25,294 bases of DNA from JAXMBX01 sp046349635 (GCA_046349635.1 JAXMBX010000065.1:1-25294); one strand, 5' to 3'. Shown: positions 1 to 8,636, counted from the first letter of the stretch. The notes: generated by a model from the sequence alone, not told the origin. Made by a program: numbers and translations.

Positions 1-2570
1 GGGGAGTCGGTCGGGGAGGTGTACCAGTCGGTCTCCAAGCTGCGGCGGGAGGGGTTTGCCTTCACGCTGGACCTGCTGGGGGAGGCGGTGATCAGCGAGC
101 CTGAGGCGGAGAAATACCAACGGGCGTACCTGGATTTAATCTCCGGGCTGGCGCCGCAGGTGAACGAGTGGCCGGAGAATTTCACCCTGGATCTGGACGA
201 CCAGGGGTTGGTGCCACGGGTGAACATGTCGATCAAACTCTCCGCGCTGGTGAGCCATTTCGATCCGCACGATCCGGCGGGGACAGCGACAGAGGTGAAG
301 AAACGATTGCGGCCGATCCTGCAGTCGGCGCGGGAGCACGATGCGTACATCCACGTGGACATGGAGAACTACTCCGTCAAAGACCTGACGCTGCGGATCT
401 TCCAGGAGATCCTGATGGAGAAGGAGTTCCGGGACTTTCCGGACGTGGGGATCGTGGTGCAGGCGTACTTGAAAGAGTCGGAGCAGGACCTGTTCAAGCT
501 GCGGGAATGGGTGGAGCGGCGGGGGACGCCGGTGACGATCCGGCTGGTGAAGGGGGCGTATTGGGATTACGAGACAGTGGTGGCGGCGTCGCGCGGGTGG
601 CCGGTGCCGGTGTATACGCAGAAGTGGGAGTCGGATGAGAACTACGAACGGCTGACGCGGTTTCTGCTGGAGAACCGGACGTGGCTGAGACCCGCATTGG
701 CGAGCCATAATCTGCGGAGTCTGTCGTATGCGCTGGCGTGCGCGAAGCAGATGAACGTACCGCGGAAGGGTTTTGAAATCCAGATGCTGTATGGAATGGC
801 GGAGGACCAGGCGCGGCTGTTCGCGGAGCTGGGGTATCGGTTGCGGGTGTATGCGCCGTTCGGGGAGTTGATCCCGGGGATGGCGTACCTGGTGCGGCGG
901 TTGTTGGAAAACACATCGAACGATTCGTTCCTGCGAGCCAGTTTCCGGGAAGATGTGCATATCGAGGAATTGCTTATGAATCCCAAACAAGTCGGCAAGG
1001 AACATCCCCCGCGCCCGGTCCCGCAGAAGAGAGGCTTTCAAAACGAGCCGCCGACCGATTTCAGCCGGCCTGAGAACCAGGAAGCGATGCAGGATGCGCT
1101 CGAGGACGTGAAGGCGCAGTTCGGCGAGGAGTATCCGCTGGTGATCAAGGGGCGCCGGGTGGACACGAAGGCGCACATCACCTCGGTGAACCCTGAATCT
1201 GAAAGAGGTGGCGGGGCTGGTGAGTTCGGCGTCGGCAGACGATGCAAACAAGGCGGTGGGGGCGGCGCGGCAGGCGTTTCCGGAGTGGGCGGCGACGGAG
1301 CCTAAGTTCCGGGCGGCTGGCCTGGAACGATCGCGGCGGAGCGCAGGTGCTGTTGTTCGAATCAGGCGGCGTGGGGCGTATGAATGGAAAGCGTGGGTCG
1401 AGGCGGACGCGGACATCGCCGAGGCGATTGACTTCGCATGTATTACGCGGCGGGAGATCCGGAGGCTGGCACCGGGCGCGGGCATGTGGATTCGCCGAAG
1501 AAAATGAATACCTGTTGCCGCGCGGCGTGGCGGTGATCGGCTGCGCCGGATTCCTTCCTGACGGTGATTCTGGCGGGGATATTGTCGGGCGCGCGTTTCA
1601 GACGGGGAACACAGATCGCTGGCGCATAGCCGCCGTGGTGCGCGCAATTGGCGTGATCTGGAAGAGATTCACCTGCCGCCGGGAGTGGTGAACTTTCTGC
1701 CGGGGGTGGGAGAAGAGATCGGGCCGGTGCTGGTGCAGCATCCGGAGGTGGACGTGATTGTCTACGGACGAAGGGGCTGTCGATTCAACAGACGGCGGCC
1801 GTGACCGGCGACGCGCAGGAGAACGTGAAGAAGGTGATCGCCGAGATGGGGAAGAACGATCATTATCGACGACGATGCGGATCTGGATGAAGCGGTGCAG
1901 GGGGTGATCTACAGTGCGTTCGGATATGCGGGTCAAAAGTGCTCGGCGTGTTCGCGGGTGGTCGTGCTGAATACGGTGCATGATGAGTTCGTGCGGCGGC
2001 TGGTGGATGCGACGAAGAGCCTGAAAATCGGTCCGGCGGAAGAAGCGGGGACGCAGATCGGTCTCGTCATCGACATGAGCGTTGGAGAAGATCCAGATGT
2101 ACATCGAGATCGGGAAAGAGGAAGGAGGCGGCACTCGAAGGGGAAATCCCCGCCAAGCTGGCGGGGAAGGGGTCATTTGTCGGGCCGCATATTCACGGGG
2201 ATTACGCGATCATCGCCTGGCGCAGGAAGAGATTTTCGGGCCGGTGCTGGCGGTGATCAAAGTGAAGACGCTGGAAGAAGCGTTTGACGTGGCGAACAGC
2301 ACGCGATATGCGCTGACGGGGGGCTTGTACAGCAGAAGCCCGGTGCATCGTATGCAAGGGGATGGAGTTCACGGGGAATTCGTATCTCAATCGCGGGATC
2401 ACGAAGTGCTGGTGGGAACGGTGCTCTGGCGGTTCCGGATGTCCGGTATCGGCTCGAAGGCGGGTGGGCCGGATTACCTGCAGCAGTTCCTGATTCCGAT
2501 CAACATCACGGAGAACACGCTGCGGCGGGGTTTTGCTCCAGAGGTGGTGGTGGAAGAGGTTGGGGAGTGA
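1..2570 (+). CDS. putA: Bifunctional proline dehydrogenase / delta-1-pyrroline-5-carboxylate dehydrogenase (3' part, frameshifted)
   Basis: The protein oxidises proline to glutamate in two steps: an FAD-dependent proline dehydrogenase, then an NAD-dependent aldehyde dehydrogenase. The frame is open at the left edge, so the start lies outside the window. Bases 1-1197 encode an intact PRODH barrel with family motifs (VNMSIKLSAL, DMENYSVKD, IRLVKGAYWDYE, LASHN, and the C-terminal YLVRRLLENTSNDSFLR). From about 1198 the ALDH domain is recognisable but scattered over three frames: ASADDANKAVGAARQAFPEW, WVEADADIAEAIDF, ENEYLLPRGVAVI, then PPGVVNFLPGVGEEIGPVLV. The catalytic-cysteine segment GYAGQKCSACSRVVV is near 1925-1965, followed by AQEEIFGPVLAVIKVKTLEEAFDVANSTRYALTGGLYSRS-type sequence to a stop at 2570. 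At least six frame changes are needed. Conserved residues survive on both sides of each break, so sequencing error is as likely as recent decay. Domain assignment is secure; functional status is not. Confidence 0.9.
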
Positions 2571-2711
2571 CGCTAGGCGAGAGAGTAGAGCAGTCGAACA
2601 GTGGAGCAGTAGAGGGGAAGGAAACCCCAAGGCGCAAGAGACGCTTGGCTCGCCCAAGGACGAGGAGGAGACCGAGAGCCGGTGTGGACTCTCCTCTTGT
2701 GGCTATCGCCA

Positions 2712-2748
2712 CACAGGGACCCGGAGTACCGGGAACCTGTGCCACCCA
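2712..2748. repeat. Two-tier palindrome A
   Basis: The outer stem is CACAGG (2712-2717) with CCTGTG (2736-2741). The inner stem is CCCGG (2720-2724) with CCGGG (2729-2733) around the loop AGTA. The right arm is followed by CCACCCA. The layout (outer 6-bp stem, GC inner stem, CACCC tail) matches palindrome B at 2876-2914, which suggests a family of mobile or structural hairpins rather than a one-off terminator. There is no T-run on either side. Confidence 0.6.
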
Positions 2749-2875
2749 TCACCCGCGTCGAGTTGAATTCTCCGCTTGTGGCTGGCGCCACCCACACGCC
2801 GGAATGGCGTATGGCTCACCGTGCGATGTGCGGGATGCAGAGACGTTTGGATCCGTCTCGTGTCGTCGTTGAAGA

Positions 2876-2914
2876 CACTGCTAACCCGGCGTGCCGGTTT
2901 CGCAGTGGCACCCA
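2876..2914. repeat. Two-tier palindrome B
   Basis: The outer stem is CACTGC (2876-2881) with GCAGTG (2902-2907). The inner arms AACCCGGC (2883-2890) and GCCGGTTT (2893-2900) pair with one mismatch. The right arm is followed by GCACCCA. It has the same architecture and nearly the same tail as palindrome A, but different stem sequences, as if the pairing was kept while the bases changed. Confidence 0.6.
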
Positions 2915-3009
2915 ACAATAAAAAGTCGATGGACGCTTGCGGCAGGCAAGGCCTGCCCTACTGGTCTGTCTATCCTTACTCGGCAGGCGACATGCATGAA
3001 TCAATGCCA

Positions 3010-3080
3010 AACGCGCACATGCCTACCCTGCTTCGCACGGAAATAAAATCGTGCGAAACACGATGTAGGCATGCCACCCA
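3010..3080 (-). repeat. Dispersed CATGCCTAC hairpin, copy 1 (with nested hairpin)
   Basis: The arms CATGCCTAC (3018-3026) and GTAGGCATG (3065-3073) are followed by CCACCCA. The other three copies in the window have a short loop of about 13-16 bases. Here the loop is extended and contains a second perfect hairpin, TTCGCACG (3032-3039) with CGTGCGAA (3050-3057). Strand is given as minus because the conserved tail reads TGGGTGG as a 5' head on that strand. Confidence 0.8.
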
Positions 3081-3245
3081 AAATACCTGACAAGTAAGCG
3101 TAGACGATCTACTACGTGAGAGACGCTCGAGTCTTCGATTTTTTTGTTGTGCGTTGTTGAGAAGAGATTTTGTTTTTCGTTTCTATCCGGAGTGAAGCCG
3201 GGTGTGAAATGAAGGATTCAATCTCAATCCCAACAAGGTGCAATA

Positions 3246-5473
3246 ATGATGAACCCCATTGCGTCGTGGTGGTGTCGGAAATTTTCCGGTCAGGAAAAAA
3301 AAGTTGCGAAACAGCGTTCTTCCCGGCGGAAAATGCCGTTGAACGGGCTGCGGATCGCGATGGAAAACCTGGAAATTCGCTCGATGCTATCGGCTTCGCC
3401 GATTGCTCCCACGGTCGCGACTGTTTCCCAAGCCACTTACCGGACCTATGACGGAACGGGGAATAACGTCGCCAATCAGCAATGGGGGAGCACGGCGGAA
3501 GACCTGCTCCGAAAGGCAGCGGCGGCGTACAGCGATGGGATTTCTACTCCCGCGGGAGCCACCCGGCCGAGCGCACGTCAGATCAGCAATGTCATCGCGG
3601 ATCACGTGGACGAGGACGTGAAGAACGACCGGCAGATGTCGGCCATGGTCTATGCGTGGGGACAGTTTATCGATCACGACATTGACCTGACTTCCTCGGC
3701 GAGTCCGAAGGAAGCATTCAACATCAAAGTTCCGAAGGGGGACCCCGTTTTTGATCCGCTGGGGACCGGGACGAAGACCATCAGCCTGAGCCGATCGGAA
3801 TGGGATGCTGCAACAGGGACGAGCAAATCGAATCCGCGACAGCAATTGAACGACATCACGGCATTCCTGGATGGATCGATGGTGTACGGCTCGGACGCGA
3901 CGACGGCGGCGTCGTTGCGGACATTCCAGGGAGGCAAGCTGAAGACCAGTGCGGGGAACCTGCTGCCTTATGCCAGTGACGGGGTGATGTTCCAGGCAGG
4001 GGACGTGCGGGCGAATGAGAACACCGAATTGACGTCGCTGCAGACGCTGTTCGTGCGGGAACACAACCGGATCGCGACCCAGTTGGCGAAAGACCATCCG
4101 ACGTGGACCGATGAGCAGTTGTACCAGGAGGCACGGCGGTGGGTGGTGGGAGAGATTGAAGCGATCACCTTCAACGAGTTCCTGCCGGCATTGCTGGGGC
4201 CCAACGCGGTCGGTGCCTATCAGGGGTATAACCCGAACGTGAATCCGGGGATCGCGACGGAGTTTTCCACGGCGGCGTTCCGGGTGGGACATACGCTGCT
4301 GGGGAATGACGTGGGGTTCCTGGACAACAACGGAAACGACGTGCACGACGAGGTTTCTCTTAAATCGCAGTTCCATCCGGGTTGGTGAAGACGACGGGGA
4401 TCGATCCGATCCTGAAATACCTGGCTTCGGACCAGGCGGAGGAGGTGGATACGCAGATTGTGGACAGCCTGCGGAACTTCCTGTCTACATCGCCGGGAAC
4501 AGAACGATCTGGTATCGCTGGAATATCCAGTAGCGGCGGGATCACGGGGCTGGCGGACTATAACACCACACGGGCGGCGCATGGATTGCCGAAGGTGACA
4601 GTTTCGCACAGATCACGCCCGGATGCCCAGATGCAACAGGAACGTTGCAGCAGCTCTACGGGACGGTGGATAACATCGACCTGTGGTGGCGGACTGGCGG
4701 AGCAGCACGCCGGGTTCGAGCGTCGGGCTGACGTTCCAGAAGATTATCGCGGACCAATTCCAGCGAATTCCCGCGCGGGGACCGGTTCTGGTCCAGAATA
4801 CGTTCAGCGGTGTGGATCTGACAAGCTGAACCACACGACGCTCGCGGACATCATCAAGAACAATACCACGACGACGAACCCGCAATCGAATGTGTTCTTT
4901 CTTCAAAGACGAGGATTTCAGCAGGTGCTCGGAGACGGGAACAAGGGGATGGGAACGAACCGCAGATCGGCCTGGAGGACGCCAGATCCACATTGATTCC
5001 ACGGGAGCGATTGTCGGAACGACGGTGACGGACAAGAACGGGATGTATCACTTCGATAATCTCGCCCTGGGGACGTACCGGGTGAAGGAGGTCTTGCCTC
5101 CGGGAGCCGTGCAGGTGAAAGCACCGACGCTGATTGCGTTGACGCGGGGATGATGGTGGACTACCAGGACTTTGCGGAAGTGCCCGGCGAATGGGACCTG
5201 CCCTGCAGCGCTGGCGGGCGAAGCCGGGACAACCGGGTGGTCAACCCGGGGCAGCGTCAGACGCCACCTCAATAGACCGAGAAGCTGCTGCGATGCAGGA
5301 CGAAAATTTCGCGATGAGCAGGACGGATGCGAAGAAGGTGTGAGGGGGATGATCCTGCGGTGGATTCCGCGGATCAGGGCGTCCTTGACCGAGTCGTGCG
5401 GGATAAAAAAACAGTGGCAGCGCAGGCTGCCACTGTCACCCTGCCAGTCACCGATGGCCCGTCAATTCGGTGA
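3246..5473 (+). CDS. Secreted animal-type haem peroxidase with C-terminal SdrD/SpaA-like B domain (frameshifted)
   Basis: This is a peroxidase of the myeloperoxidase/peroxinectin family, probably exported. The start ATG at 3246 has AAGGTG five bases upstream. Residues 1-50 form a basic leader ending in the LEPR-XLL-type motif NLEIRSMLSA. The haem site is complete: Asp143-His144 in GQFIDHD, Arg255 and Glu258 in RANENTELTSLQ, REHNR at 271-275, and proximal His349 in FRVGHTLL. The frame breaks near 4380, and the remaining domain (IDPILKYLASDQAEEVDTQI, GLADYNTTRAAHGLPKV, KLNHTTLADIIKNN) changes frame several times. It then runs into a B-type beta-sandwich repeat, GTTVTDKNGMYHFDNLALGT, near 5020-5080. 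Beyond 5150 coding-like sequence continues with further frame changes (ENFAMSRTDAKKV to 5340, then DDPAVDSADQGVLDRVVRD) to a stop at 5471-5473. The exact 3' end is uncertain; 5153, 5275 and 5343 are other stops. Family identity is secure. Confidence 0.85.
5405..5435 (-). terminator. Intrinsic terminator, minus strand
   Basis: A perfect 10-bp stem, CAGTGGCAGC (5412-5421) with GCTGCCACTG (5426-5435), has loop GCAG. It is flanked by seven A on the plus strand (5405-5411), which read as T7 after the hairpin on the minus strand. It would end transcripts of the 5706-6173 gene. It overlaps the likely 3' coding end of the convergent peroxidase. Confidence 0.7.
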
Positions 5474-5705
5474 AATTCCCTGGCGAGTTTATTTGCTGGT
5501 CTGTGTTCCGAACTGACCGATGTTCATGGAACCATCGTTACGGAGGCGGATACTCGTCGATGCTAAGAGGGTTCCGGAGAATTTCAAGAAGAATTCGGCC
5601 CCCGCGGCAAAGAGTTAATGTTGCGAGGCGGAGCGAGCCGGAGACAGGAGAGGCCCCGTTGGATCCTGCGGATCGATCGTCACGAATCACCGAGAAGGGT
5701 GTGGG

Positions 5706-6173
5706 TCAGACGTGGGTGCCGTTGACCGTGCTATTGGTCGTGGCCGAGCCGGAGGCTTTCACGACAATGGTTCCCACAAAGGTGGTCGGATTCAGGAGCG
5801 CGACGTCGATCCGGCCCGTGTACCTCGTATCGAGAATCGTCTTTTTGAATTTACCGACGTACTGGTCCCCCTTGATTTTCGCATTCACATCAAAATTAAC
5901 GTCACCGAGCCTGAGCACGGCCGTTGACTTACGACCAATTTGCTGAACATCTATTTTTGCAGTGGAGAAGACATCCGACGTCATGTTCCATTTGCCGGAG
6001 AAGTCCTTGGGAGGGACGGAGTGCGGTTGAACTTTCTCCGAATGGGGGTGAGGGGTGGTCGTCGCGGATAGGAGTTGGCGGTCTTCGAGTGCCGTCACGG
6101 CTTCCGCGAATTGAAACGGACGGAGAGGGCGACGTCTGGGGGAGGAGAACCACGTCACAAGAAGGTTGGGCAT
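5706..6173 (-). CDS. Small exported protein with LEPR-XLL-type N-terminus
   Basis: The product is a 155-residue protein of unknown function. The chosen start MPNLLVTWF (ATG at 6171-6173) follows GAGACGAAACA; a longer reading from 6221 adds 16 residues without support. An arginine-rich stretch (SPRRRPLRP) leads into ALEDRQLLSA, the LEPR-XLL-type motif found at the N-termini of many planctomycete surface or secreted proteins. After a His/Pro linker, the rest (GKWNMTSDVFSTAKIDVQQI, DVNFDVNAKIKGDQYVGKF, TYTGR-like strands, PTTFVGTIVV) alternates polar and hydrophobic residues like a small beta-sandwich or barrel. It is the second protein with this motif within 3 kb, convergent with the peroxidase, and has a terminator downstream. 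No enzymatic motif is visible. Confidence 0.75.
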   Translation of the reverse strand: MPNLLVTWFSSPRRRPLRPFQFAEAVTALEDRQLLSATTTPHPHSEKVQPHSVPPKDFSGKWNMTSDVFSTAKIDVQQIGRKSTAVLRLGDVNFDVNAKIKGDQYVGKFKKTILDTRYTGRIDVALLNPTTFVGTIVVKASGSATTNSTVNGTHV

Positions 6174-6331
6174 TGTTTCGTCTCTGGTGAACGTCCTCAG
6201 AATAAACCACACCTCAAGCATCCGGAATTGGAGGGGGGTGGTCCACTGGAAAACCGGGAATTTGAGGTCTCGGGCATAGGTTCGACCCAGTCCATATAAA
6301 ACTCAAACGGCGGCGAGCGATGGCATGATCG

Positions 6332-6377
6332 AACGCGCACATGCGTACCCTGCTTCGCGATGTAGGCATGCCACCCA
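6332..6377 (-). repeat. Dispersed CATGCCTAC hairpin, copy 2
   Basis: The left arm CATGCGTAC has one mismatch to the right arm GTAGGCATG (6362-6370). The loop is CCTGCTTCGCGAT, the upstream flank is AACGCGCA and the downstream tail is CCACCCA. It lies 31 bases beyond the dsbD stop codon, so it would be in the 3' UTR of that transcript. Confidence 0.8.
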
Positions 6378-6407
6378 AGAGCATCCCTTTTTATGGGAAA
6401 CAGATTG

Positions 6408-8450
6408 TTAGCGATTCGTGACGGCGACGGATTGTTTGCGCCACTCGGCGAGTCCCTGGTCGAGGAACTTCGCGAAATCTCCCTGTTCGGATTCGAGCCC
6501 TTCAAACTTGGCGAGCAGGGTCTTGCCATCGGGTGAGACGACCGCGTAAGCGGGGAGGGTGACGTCGCCGAACCATTTCTCCTGGCGTTCGCGGTTCTGC
6601 TGGAGGAGTTTTTTCACCAGCGAGGCGTCCGGAATGTTGGGGATGGAGTCGGTGTACAACTGAACGCGGACGAGATCCTTCAAGCGGTCCGTGTTGTGGG
6701 ACTGGGCGAGGATCTTTTCCATTTTGCGGCAGTTGATGCAGTTCACGCCGGTGAAGTCGAGGAAGAGGGGGCGATTGTCGCGGGAGGCTTCCTTCAAGCC
6801 GCTGTCGAATTCGAGCCAGTACTTGAGGTGGTCGTGTTCGCCGATGAGGAAGTGGCCATCGACGTCGCTGCCTCCCTTGAAGGTGGGGGGAGCGAAAGCG
6901 GCGATGTTGTTCCAGAGGAAGCCTTGCGGGGGTTCCTTGCCGAAGAGGCCGACGGCAAGGTAGCTGCCAAAGCCGAGGAAGCTCATGGCGACCATGGCGG
7001 CGAGGACGCTGGTCTTTTCGGTCGGTTCATCGTGCGGGAGACGGAAGATACCGAGCAGGTAGAGGCCGGCGCAAATGCTGATGACCATCCAGGCGGACAT
7101 GACAAGGTGGTAGTCAAGGAGGGCGGGCATGCCGTTCCAACTGACGTCCGCGACACTGAGGAACTTGAAGACGAAGGCGAGTTCGATGAGTCCCATGACG
7201 ACCTTGACGCGATTCATCCAGCCGCCGCTGCGAGGGAGTTTCGCCAGGTAGCTGGGAAAGAGAGCGAGCAGGAAGAAGGGGAGCGCGAAGGCGGTTGAAA
7301 ACGCGATGAGACCGACGATGGGCCACCAGAACATTCCCTGGGAGGACCAGACGAGGATCAGGCCGAGGAAGGCGAAGGTGCAAGTGAAGGAGGTGAGTGT
7401 GAAGGTGAGGGCCATGAAGATGACGCCGAGATAGCCACCCAGGGCTTCCTTGCCGGCGGTGTAGGTGAGGAGCCAGCCTGGGACGTAGATTTCGTACATG
7501 CCGAGGAGGTTAAAGGCGAAGAAGACGAGGACCGCGGCGAGGAAGATATTGAGCCAGGCGGTATTGGCGAGGGTATTGATGGCGGTTGCGCCGAACAGGA
7601 AGCTGATGAGCATTCCCAGCAGGACGAAGGTGAAGATGATGGCGCCGCAGTAGACGGAGGCCATGGTGAGAGGGCGATGGTGTTGCTTTTCCGCCTGCTT
7701 GAGAAAGAAGCTGACGGTGATGGGGACCATCGGGAAGACGCAGGGGGTGATGAGGGCGGCGAGTCCGGCGAGGAAGGCGGCGCCGAGGAAGGAGAAGAGA
7801 CCCTGGGCGCGGGGATCGACACCGACAGCGGCCTTGGAAATTTCAGGCTGAGCGACGTCCGGAGCTGGTTTGGAGTCGGGAGTTTTGGCTGGAGCGGGAG
7901 TGGCGGCAGGTGCTGCCGGAGCGCCGGCGGCGGAAGCGACGGGGGAGAATTCGAAGATCTTTTTAAATGGTCTGCAGAGTCCTCCCTTTCCGGGAGTGCA
8001 GGCCTGCCAGTCGAGCCGACCACTGAACTTCGCATTCGGCGGGGCATCGGGCTTGATCTTCAGTTTCTGGATGAAGGTGACGGGTTCTTCGTATTCCTCG
8101 ACATCGCCACCAAAGTCTTCTTCAAAGTGTTTCTTGCCGGGGTGGTCCTCGGTCAAGGGGCCGATCAATTCAACACCATCCAGGGTTTCAAAGTCGATGG
8201 TGGTCTTGGGACCGTTCGAGGTACTGGAGTAGACGTGGCTGTTGTTTTTGGGAGTAATCTTGAACTTGAGCGTCAGCGTTTCACCGGGCTTTGCGGTGGC
8301 AGGCTCAAGAGAAACGGCGACATCGGATTCCGGCTTCTTGCTGGCATTCTTTTTGGTGCCGGGGATATCTTTGAGGCCCTGCGCGGAGCAGGTGGCTCCG
8401 AGGGCGAGGACTAGAACCAGAGAGATCGAACGGATGACGTTCGCGGGCAT
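6408..8450 (-). CDS. dsbD: Thiol:disulfide interchange protein DsbD
   Basis: This inner-membrane protein passes electrons from cytoplasmic thioredoxin to periplasmic or exported thiol proteins. The 680-residue reading frame is intact. The start is fixed by AAGGAG (8458-8463) seven bases before the ATG. A signal peptide (residues 1-23, ending CSAQ) leads to a DsbD-alpha domain with Cys151 and Cys159 in QACTPGKGGLC. After an Ala/Pro linker (about 172-200) come multiple membrane helices with the redox cysteines Cys237 (ITPCVFPMVP) and Cys357 (TSFTCTFAFLG). The C-terminal thioredoxin-like domain carries the CINC motif (571-574) in TGVNCINCRKME. All six redox cysteines of the family are present. 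Spacing between the two alpha-domain cysteines (8 apart) and the long linker are planctomycete-like variations rather than defects. It appears to be transcribed alone. Confidence 0.95.
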   Translation of the reverse strand: MPANVIRSISLVLVLALGATCSAQGLKDIPGTKKNASKKPESDVAVSLEPATAKPGETLTLKFKITPKNNSHVYSSTSNGPKTTIDFETLDGVELIGPLTEDHPGKKHFEEDFGGDVEEYEEPVTFIQKLKIKPDAPPNAKFSGRLDWQACTPGKGGLCRPFKKIFEFSPVASAAGAPAAPAATPAPAKTPDSKPAPDVAQPEISKAAVGVDPRAQGLFSFLGAAFLAGLAALITPCVFPMVPITVSFFLKQAEKQHHRPLTMASVYCGAIIFTFVLLGMLISFLFGATAINTLANTAWLNIFLAAVLVFFAFNLLGMYEIYVPGWLLTYTAGKEALGGYLGVIFMALTFTLTSFTCTFAFLGLILVWSSQGMFWWPIVGLIAFSTAFALPFFLLALFPSYLAKLPRSGGWMNRVKVVMGLIELAFVFKFLSVADVSWNGMPALLDYHLVMSAWMVISICAGLYLLGIFRLPHDEPTEKTSVLAAMVAMSFLGFGSYLAVGLFGKEPPQGFLWNNIAAFAPPTFKGGSDVDGHFLIGEHDHLKYWLEFDSGLKEASRDNRPLFLDFTGVNCINCRKMEKILAQSHNTDRLKDLVRVQLYTDSIPNIPDASLVKKLLQQNRERQEKWFGDVTLPAYAVVSPDGKTLLAKFEGLESEQGDFAKFLDQGLAEWRKQSVAVTNR

Positions 8451-8457
8451 TCCGCTA

Positions 8458-8463
8458 CTCCTT
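8458..8463 (-). promoter_or_regulatory. Shine-Dalgarno site of dsbD
   Basis: AAGGAG on the minus strand, seven bases from the ATG at 8450. It fixes the dsbD start. Confidence 0.7.
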
Positions 8464-8520
8464 CAATAATCACAAGCTGCTCTGGACGAAGCAGGTCGCC
8501 TGTCCCCAAGGAGATCTACC

Positions 8521-8544
8521 ATGATCACCAACCGCATCTTGTGA
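8521..8544 (+). CDS. Micro-ORF 1 (MITNRIL), putative leader peptide
   Basis: ATG plus six codons and TGA encode MITNRIL. AAGGAG at 8508-8513 lies seven bases before the ATG, an ideal ribosome-binding arrangement. The same peptide is encoded 92 bases downstream. The next plus-strand gene starts at 9018, so this could be a translated leader. There is no evidence beyond the duplicated SD-plus-ORF layout, and it could also be an accident of a duplicated non-coding block. Confidence 0.35.
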   Translation: MITNRIL

Positions 8545-8612
8545 GTGTTCCTTATCAATCATCACATGATGCTCTGGACGGACTCCGTGTTCCGCACTGC
8601 CGGAGACACAAA

Positions 8613-8636
8613 GTGATCACCAACCGCATCTTGTGA
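8613..8636 (+). CDS. Micro-ORF 2 (GTG-initiated MITNRIL), putative leader peptide
   Basis: GTG replaces ATG; the following six codons and the TGA are identical to micro-ORF 1. GGAG at 8602-8605 sits seven bases before the GTG, the same spacing as in copy 1, although the bases between the copies have diverged. Conservation of start, stop and SD spacing with a drifting spacer is what translation would preserve. Confidence 0.3.
   Translation: MITNRIL

Larger units (their letters stand above)
2571..3245. other. Non-coding spacer dense in inverted repeats
   Basis: No convincing gene lies between putA and the peroxidase; the short open frames here look like chance. The spacer holds a run of hairpins: TGTGGC/GCCACA (2698-2713), a two-tier palindrome (2712-2748), ACGCC/GGCGT (2796-2810), a second two-tier palindrome (2876-2914), GGCAGGC/GCCTGCC (2941-2957) and one copy of the dispersed CATGCCTAC hairpin (3010-3080). 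A Shine-Dalgarno-like AAGGTG sits at 3235-3240, just before the peroxidase start. No promoter could be assigned with confidence. Confidence 0.6.
8469..8636. repeat. Tandem imperfect duplication, 92-bp period
   Basis: Two blocks (8469-8544 and 8561-8636) begin with ATCACA followed by GCTCTGGACG and end in an identical 23-base stretch (8522-8544 and 8614-8636). Both ends are offset by exactly 92 bases, while the middle has diverged. On the plus strand each copy holds an SD-like site and an 8-codon open frame. On the minus strand the block is the upstream region of dsbD. The pattern of conserved ends and drifted middle suggests that the ends are under selection. Confidence 0.8.

Noticed and set aside
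136..1647. Long minus-strand open frame opposite putA
   Set aside because: The arginine/proline/histidine-rich composition is that of the antisense of a high-GC gene. The plus strand carries clear proline dehydrogenase motifs.
2571..3245. CRISPR array or tRNA cluster in the repeat-rich spacer
   Set aside because: The hairpins differ in sequence and spacing, there are no regular repeats with unique spacers, and no cloverleaf or T-loop motif is present.
1..5473. Programmed frameshifting in putA or the peroxidase
   Set aside because: The breaks are many, occur in both directions, and lack a repeated slippery site with a downstream structure. Patchy sequence error explains them better.
5470..5946. 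Plus-strand open frame downstream of the peroxidase
   Set aside because: It overlaps the minus-strand LEPR-XLL gene, shows no protein-like pattern, and begins near the probable peroxidase stop.
6696..7298. Acidic plus-strand open frame opposite dsbD
   Set aside because: The Glu/Gly-rich composition is typical antisense of a high-GC membrane protein. DsbD is unambiguous on the other strand.
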